Source: Sphagnum magellanicum (lineage: Eukaryota > Streptophyta > Sphagnopsida > Sphagnales > Sphagnaceae). Taken from it: a DNA stretch of 64,000 bases. A model generated the notes under the pieces. That model was not told where the DNA came from and made no database searches. It saw nothing but the letters and a program-made list of their open reading frames with translations. Where the stretch lies: NCBI GenBank assembly GCA_021904315.1, contig CM038916.1, positions 9,947,065 to 10,011,064 of the forward strand. Reading direction: 5' to 3'. The position numbers were made by a program, and so were the translations under genes. Of the stretch, positions 57,901-64,000 are shown one piece after another; within the stretch, counting starts at the first letter, position 1, and each line of letters begins with the position of its first letter.

Positions 57901-60680
57901 AAAAAGAAAATTTTCCATCCACATCAAATGAATTACACATATCAATGAATGTTGATTTTAATAAAGGGAGATTGATTGTAGCCTCATTGAGTTCCTTATT
58001 AACATCAATAACAAGAAGGGTTTTGTTTGTAATGGATGGTGCAATCCTTAATGTGATAGTGGTGTCCTATGAATTTCCAAGCAATTAGATCCTTATAATT
58101 CTATACCTACCTATAGTGACCAACCAATGTAATCCTTGTCTTTCAAAGAAAGGAACTTGGTAAATCTCATTTGTGATATTGTCGTTAACGTCACAAGCAA
58201 ATTCCACAAAAACATGAATGGAACCATGAAAAAACCCAAACATTGCAAACAAACATTTTTCCATAACCTAATTTCCTAATATGTTGACCAAAATGGTGAG
58301 GTCAAATTTCCTTTCAATGTGAAACGTTGTCATCAAGAAGATTTTATAAACATAGAATTATTATTTGAAGAAAACCATGCCTTAGCAATTGGGAACCTCG
58401 AATGTTATTATCAACACCCTATGCAATGGACAATGTTATATAGTCCAAGATTCTAGAGCATGCACGTTTAAACAAAACAAGACATAGGATTATTTTGAGT
58501 AATTTTTTTGTGATTTTGTGGTGAAAATTACATATGACAAAAGTGGTGAGCATAATTGAACTATACAAATAGAAGAGATTGCAAATTCATTTGCTTGAAA
58601 ATTAATTAGTGAATGGCAACTCACAATTAAATAAATGGTTAATTTTATGGGAGCACAAATGGGAGGAAAGTATTACCTAAAAAAATGCAACATGACATTA
58701 AAATGAGTTGAAAAGGTATAGTTAAACAAGTTGAATAGAAATTTGTCACAACTTTGGGTGGAATGGCTACAATATACATATCACCTCCCCACAAAAAAAT
58801 ACACAAAACTATCAAATGCAATTTGATAAAGAGTCAACATTGACATAGAGTATGTTCATAATATTTTCACATTAAATTGTGAACACCATGCTTGAAAAAT
58901 GTGTTTGGTAGCATTCTGTGATGAGAGAAAAATCCTTGTAGGCATGATATTTGATGGGCATGATATTTGACAAGTAGTGATTAATATTGTAATGTGGAAC
59001 AATGAGGTCTATACCAATGTTTGGGTAACCAAGAATAGCATTCTTTTGAAACATATTATAATATTATTCCAAGCATTGAATGAATTTGAAGGGACAATGT
59101 CCCCAAGATTCATTCAAGTGTAAGAAAATGTTCCCTTTACATTGAAAGACTAACTTCTTAAAGAAATAGAATGGAAATAGATAAATTTAATATTTAATTA
59201 TTTGGGAGTGGGGAGAGATCCATATCACCACATTATAGAACATATTCTCTAACTTGACTATTTTTTTCTCATAGCCTATAAAAGACAATAGGTTTAAACA
59301 TGTGTATCAAAAATATGAACAACAAAAATTGCAAAGTGTACAACTAAAATGTGCAAGTTATCAGATTATGATTTGCAAGTCATGATGACTTTGAAGTCAT
59401 CAAGTTTAGAAAACTAGTGGAAAACAACTAAAGTCATCATATTTGGACATCTTATAGTTACCATTGTAGCCAAATTTAACCAAATCCTCTTGTGGATCAC
59501 AATGCACAATGTATATATTATTCAAAAAAGTATGACCATTGTAATGGAATTCAATGTCCTAGCGATAAAAAAATGGAAGGGAAAATGATAACTTATGGGC
59601 CCAAAGGAGAGAGAAGTCCAAGTTTTGGAATCTATGAAGTTTTTTTTTTCATGACTTTCGAGATTAGGACTCCTACAAGGTGCTTTTGGTTCCTTCTTTC
59701 TCTCAAGCAAGTTTGATAATTGGGGAGCTCCATCGCCTCCTAGGTTGTTGTTTTTTTGTTATTACAAAGGCCAATTTGGCTCCCACCCTTCGAAACTATG
59801 AATGGTGTTTTGTTGTTTGAAAGGAAATGAACCTTCCCAAGAGCCACCCAAGTGGGATCATTCAAATTCCATTGCCATTATGAAGCTTGGAGAAGAAAAT
59901 TTGGGAGCTTATGTCATTTTTTTATTTCATTGAATTTGTTTGTAACTTCTTTACAATTTTTGAACTTATGTTACTTCTCTAGATCATTGAGATTTCTTGA
60001 CAAATATGTTTAATATATGTTTTTTGTAGGGTATGGAGACTCCAAGTGCTCATAATTTGTAAAAAAAGGTGAGACACATCCCATGTGGATCTTAGTAAAT
60101 TTTGGTTTGCATCTTTTTACGTGGCAATTCCATTTTATCCAAAACTTACATTATGTGAGGTCTATTTTAAATGTTCCATATTTCCAACAACATATGTCTT
60201 TTTAACAAGATATTTTATAGAGATCTTATGTAAATAAAAGACCTTGGGGAAGACCCACATCCCATTGAGTTTCAAGAAGAAATAAGGTTTCTAAAAGTTT
60301 TTTGTACAATTGATAGGGTTCTTGAAAGTGGTCAAAACTAAAATTATCTTGTTGTGGAACTATCATGAAAAAGATACATATGAAAAGTTTGATACGACTT
60401 CTAGGGTCTTGGGCTATACAAAAGAAGTAAACATCTTGGAACATATGCTACATTCAATAATGATGTCCTTTATGCATTTTGTTTTTTTCCTACTTTTGAT
60501 GATATACTTCCATGTTTCTTATATGGCCATATGTTTTGGTTTAGGGTGATTTTCAATAGGGCATGTAGATGGACACCAATTTTGTGGGGGATGTCATGTC
60601 TTTAGACACTCCTCAACAAGGTGACACAAATACATCAACACATCAATAGGTGAAACAAAATCAAGATAATAAATTATCTA
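54901..60680. other. AT-rich intergenic DNA, no gene recognised
   Basis: Almost 6 kb of AT-rich sequence. The frames at 56586-56789 (+), 56834-57103 (-), 57722-57940 (-) and 59492-59716 (+) have no recognisable motifs and overlap antisense alternatives. Some stretches read like decayed protein, but I cannot assign a family. Confidence 0.45.
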
Positions 60681-60689
60681 TCAAATCAA

Positions 60690-60850
60690 AATGAAATACC
60701 TTAAACTATTATCTATCATTATAGGTTATTCCATTTTAGACTATCCTAGGTTATTATACCTTAAGTTATTATTGGTTTATATATTTTAGGCTATTCTAAA
60801 TTATTATAGGTTATATCCTAAACTATTATAACTTAAACAACCAAAGGTTA
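60690..60850. repeat. TTATT-rich degenerate tandem array
   Basis: Units such as CCTTAAACTATTAT, TAGGTTATTATACCTTAAG and CTAAATTATTATAGG repeat irregularly with a period near 20-25 bp and in both orientations, for example TATAGGTTAT against TAAACTATTATA. Confidence 0.7.
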
Positions 60851-62339
60851 CATAATTTATAATAACCCATGGGGTCAAAATGTGCTCAAAGGAGCCATAG
60901 GCATTACTTTACAAAAGTAGACGAGTTTCTTTGTTGCATTCATGAAAATTCGAAACCTAAAATGTCACAAGCCTTAATTGTGTGATTTCAAAGGAGGCAA
61001 GATGAAACCCATCATTATCTATTCACTAGAAGGTTACATTGTGTCTAACCTAATGCTCATCGTTTTTCACACTGTTTTTGTGAACATTCCTTCCAACGTT
61101 CTTTGTGAACACTCTTTCTAGTGCTCTACATGAGTTCATTCTTTCCAAGGTCGCAAGCTTTTGATCTTGATTACAACATTAGGTGCATATTTTTTGAGCT
61201 TGATCTTCATAGTAAGGTTTGTGTTGGTTGTGAATAGTTTAATTTTTTAGCTACAAATCGTTCAATGGAAATGTTCGGTGGAAAAACAGTCAGAGATGAA
61301 AGTTTGAAGATTCTCCATAGCAATATACATCTACAATATCTAAAGAGTTAAAACATGCATTTCTTTGCTCCTTCGTTGGTCTTTTCCTATGGACTATCAA
61401 TGTTAACCTTTGTTTGTAATTACATTTAGCTTAATGTTGAAAATAATTTTTTTTGCAAATTCATGTGGGGAAGAATGATGTTGCATATATGTTTATGTGA
61501 TTCGAACTCTTAGAATTGTACAAGGAAAAATTAGGGGAGAAGAATTATTGTCAAACTTGAAATGCTCACAACATTTTTTAGTAGTTGCTTAGTGTTGGGA
61601 TTCAAGATATTGAAGGCATCATTAGGTGATGTCTCTTCTCATAAGATTGGGGTGATATGTCATGGAGAAGTTCTAAGCCCATCATTAGAAAAGGTTGGTT
61701 GACCTAATGTGCCTTGCCAATTTTCTTGAATATTTTGTATCAGAAGGTGGTAATTATTTTTATAAAGTTTCAAAACATGTAAAGATAACTTCATTGACAT
61801 CATATCTAGTAATAATGTTCTTTCCTTGCATTTCATAATAAAACTGAATTAATTTTTTATTGCAAGTGCTGACAAATTTTTTGCAATACTATTTCCAAAC
61901 ACCAGAAAGTGAGTAAAAGAGCTATTGATTGCATTTTAGTTATAATGATTTTTAAACGGATAACAAGGTAACTCATAAAATAACTATGCCCCATGCCTAG
62001 AATTGTCAATTTTTTTCAAATGTTTTTTTTACATTAAAAAAATGTAGCAACTATGTGGAAGGACTTGAGTGATTTTTATAAATGCTACAATGTGTTTATG
62101 CACTAGAAGAAAAAGGCCAATATGTGACCAACACATTTACAACTACTTGTGATTATTTGGTTTTTGCAACAAAATTTTTGCCCTTTGTGAGTAGTGTGAC
62201 ATCATGTTAACTTCGACTAAATCACTAACGATTAGCTTGCAACTAGTCTATGATTAAATTGGTTTACATCTATATATGAGTTGGATTTATCATTCAAGAA
62301 TAACCATCTAAAGTCCCATTAGCCACTAGCGAAGTTGTG
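60851..62339. other. Intergenic, no gene recognised
   Basis: AT-rich DNA with only short frames. Nothing can be supported. Confidence 0.4.
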
Positions 62340-64000
62340 TTTAATTGCAATCAACATATGTCTATATACATTAATTATAATAATAATTTGATTTATGATT
62401 AAACTTAATATTCATAATATTTTTATTGTAATTAAAGTCATTGATATGAATATTGTAATTATACTAATTTCATTACATTAAATTACTGATAATTTCAAAT
62501 AAATTAAAAATATTCCAACATAGATTATTATACTAAATGTTTTTATATTTTAAATAAAAATAAAATTACTATAATTATTATAAAATTATTATATCATAAT
62601 AATTAATTTAATTATACATTAATTATAATAAAAAGATAATTTATAATTCATTTTAATAATTCATATTTTTAAATTTAAATATTAAAAAAATTAAAATATT
62701 TCCACTATAAGTAAATGAGCTAATTTAATTTTTATAATTGTAAGAATTACATTCCAATATACTAGAATATCTAATTATGTACTTAAAATATATAATTGTT
62801 ATTATGTCATAAAATTTTAGAATAATTTTACTGCAAATTTAAAATAAATATAATATATTATTTTATTTATGATTTATTACTACTTATGTAGAATGAATAA
62901 ATAATATTACAACATAAATTTTCACACTAATTAATATGATAGTTCCCAATAATAAATATTGTATTTACAACACTTATGTTTTAATAACAATAAAAATAAT
63001 TTGTATCTTAATTGAGAAGTTAATATTTTTATTTCATAATTTTATAATAGTATTAAAAATAATGAGCATAGTTGTTGTAATTATTGTATTTAAAAACAAA
63101 GATACACCAAAAAAATTGTATGTATTACTCATTACTTACTTATTCACAATAAATTTTTAATATAAAAACATAAAAACATTTATTAATAATAATTATTCTA
63201 TAGTGACATAAAATCATTATAATTCCTTAATTTATTTGTAAGTTAGAATTACAATACTTGAATGATTATTTTATAATTAAACATGATTATTATAATATAT
63301 AAATTTTAAAATTTAAATTTAGTTCTTATTTAAGTTTCTAGAATAATCATAATTTAATTAAAATAATTAATGTTATGAACATATCTACATGGATTTTAAT
63401 ATAATACACTAAAATATCTATTTCTTGTAACTAATTGTTCATAACATATCATTTTTATGAATAATTATAAATGATTATATTTATTAATTATAAGTTACAC
63501 TAAATCATTATTGTTACATCATAAGTTTTATATTATATAAATATATTCTTATAGTAAAATAAATCAATTACTGTAATTAATGTTACATTACTTGAAAATC
63601 ATTGTAATTATTTCAACTACGAATTAATTACATTAATTTCATAATTTTTTCCTAACTGAACATAATTATTCACAATCTATAATTTATAACTTTAAATCTG
63701 AATTAAAATTTTGGAAATTTTATAATGTAGTTTAAATAATTATTTTAATGATTATAATTGCAGAAATTATTAGACAATAAGTTTTTAAATAAAAATCTGT
63801 AATTACTTGTCTATGATAAATATTTTATAATAATATCACAATAATTAAAAATATTAATATATGTTCAGCAGATTATTGTATTTATAATTACTAATTACCA
63901 ATGGAATTTTTTTTATTGTACTGATAATAATTTTTACAATAATGAATGTAATTATATAATAATTACAGTAATTCGTTTAATGTTACTTTAAAAATAAAAT
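62340..64000. other. Extremely AT-rich block (about 85-90% A+T) running to the window end
   Basis: Starting near 62340 the composition drops abruptly to a few G or C per 60 bases (for example three in 62581-62640). The sequence is dominated by TAATTATAAT-like words with no fixed period. The flanking intergenic DNA is AT-rich but clearly less so. The block continues past the end of the window. It could be a matrix-attachment or replication-related AT island, an AT-rich satellite edge, or the AT-rich body of a mobile element. The frame at 62936-63160 is compositional noise. Confidence 0.8.

Noticed and set aside
1-64000. CRISPR arrays, operons, tRNA or rRNA genes
   Set aside because: The window is plant nuclear DNA. 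The tandem repeats lack regular repeat-spacer structure, and I saw no cloverleaf with the A and B box promoter words or any rRNA-like segment.

Overview
The window looks like nuclear DNA of a land plant, most likely a seed-free one (bryophyte, lycophyte or fern grade). The genes are split by many short GT-AG introns. One gene is a clear ELF3, a plant-only clock protein. Another is a PAS-containing hybrid histidine kinase resembling the PHK proteins described from mosses. The gaps are long, AT-rich and full of decayed transposons and degenerate tandem repeats. I cannot name the species.

Layout: (1) 0.5-4.9 kb, + strand: a PHK-like hybrid histidine kinase with all catalytic boxes, about 10 exons, including one intron that appears to use a GC donor. 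(2) 4.9-28.8 kb: gene-poor. It holds an unresolved transcribed-looking stretch (7.2-9.8 kb), a decayed transposase-like region (about 13.0-14.4 kb) with one surprisingly long open frame, a CCTAGG-rich minisatellite (14.5-15.5 kb), a duplicated 162-bp block (16.7-17.1 kb), a hAT transposase remnant (22.3-24.1 kb) and a purine-rich array (24.6-25.3 kb). (3) 28.8-33.8 kb, + strand: ELF3 with a G-box, possible upstream ORFs and a strong G-quadruplex motif upstream of its start. (4) 36.3-41.4 kb, - strand: D-2-hydroxyglutarate dehydrogenase, 14 exons resolved, with the start codon exon unresolved. (5) 42.7-45.7 kb: a Copia-type LTR element fossil and tandem repeats. (6) 46.8-50.3 kb, + strand: a nine-exon metallophosphoesterase of the Mn-dependent ADP-ribose/CDP-alcohol diphosphatase family. 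Its first intron carries a 355-bp hAT-type MITE with a perfect 8-bp target duplication, ending only 20 bp before exon 2. (7) 50.4-64 kb: foldback sequences, telomere-like words, a second hAT remnant (54.4-54.9 kb), a short TTATT-rich array and, from about 62.34 kb to the window end, a block with almost no G or C.

The four genes are independent single-gene units and do not form a pathway. Two touch light and timing (PHK-like kinase, ELF3), one is mitochondrial catabolism (D2HGDH) and one is nucleotide-metabolite housekeeping (ADPRM). All four coding models were joined by hand with consistent splice phases; only the PHK exon 1/2 junction and the D2HGDH first exon remain open. I found no clear candidate for a wholly new biological system. 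The most informative oddities are the MITE next to a splice acceptor, the G-quadruplex in the ELF3 leader, the heptapeptide array inside ELF3, and the hairpin-bearing tandem array upstream of ADPRM.
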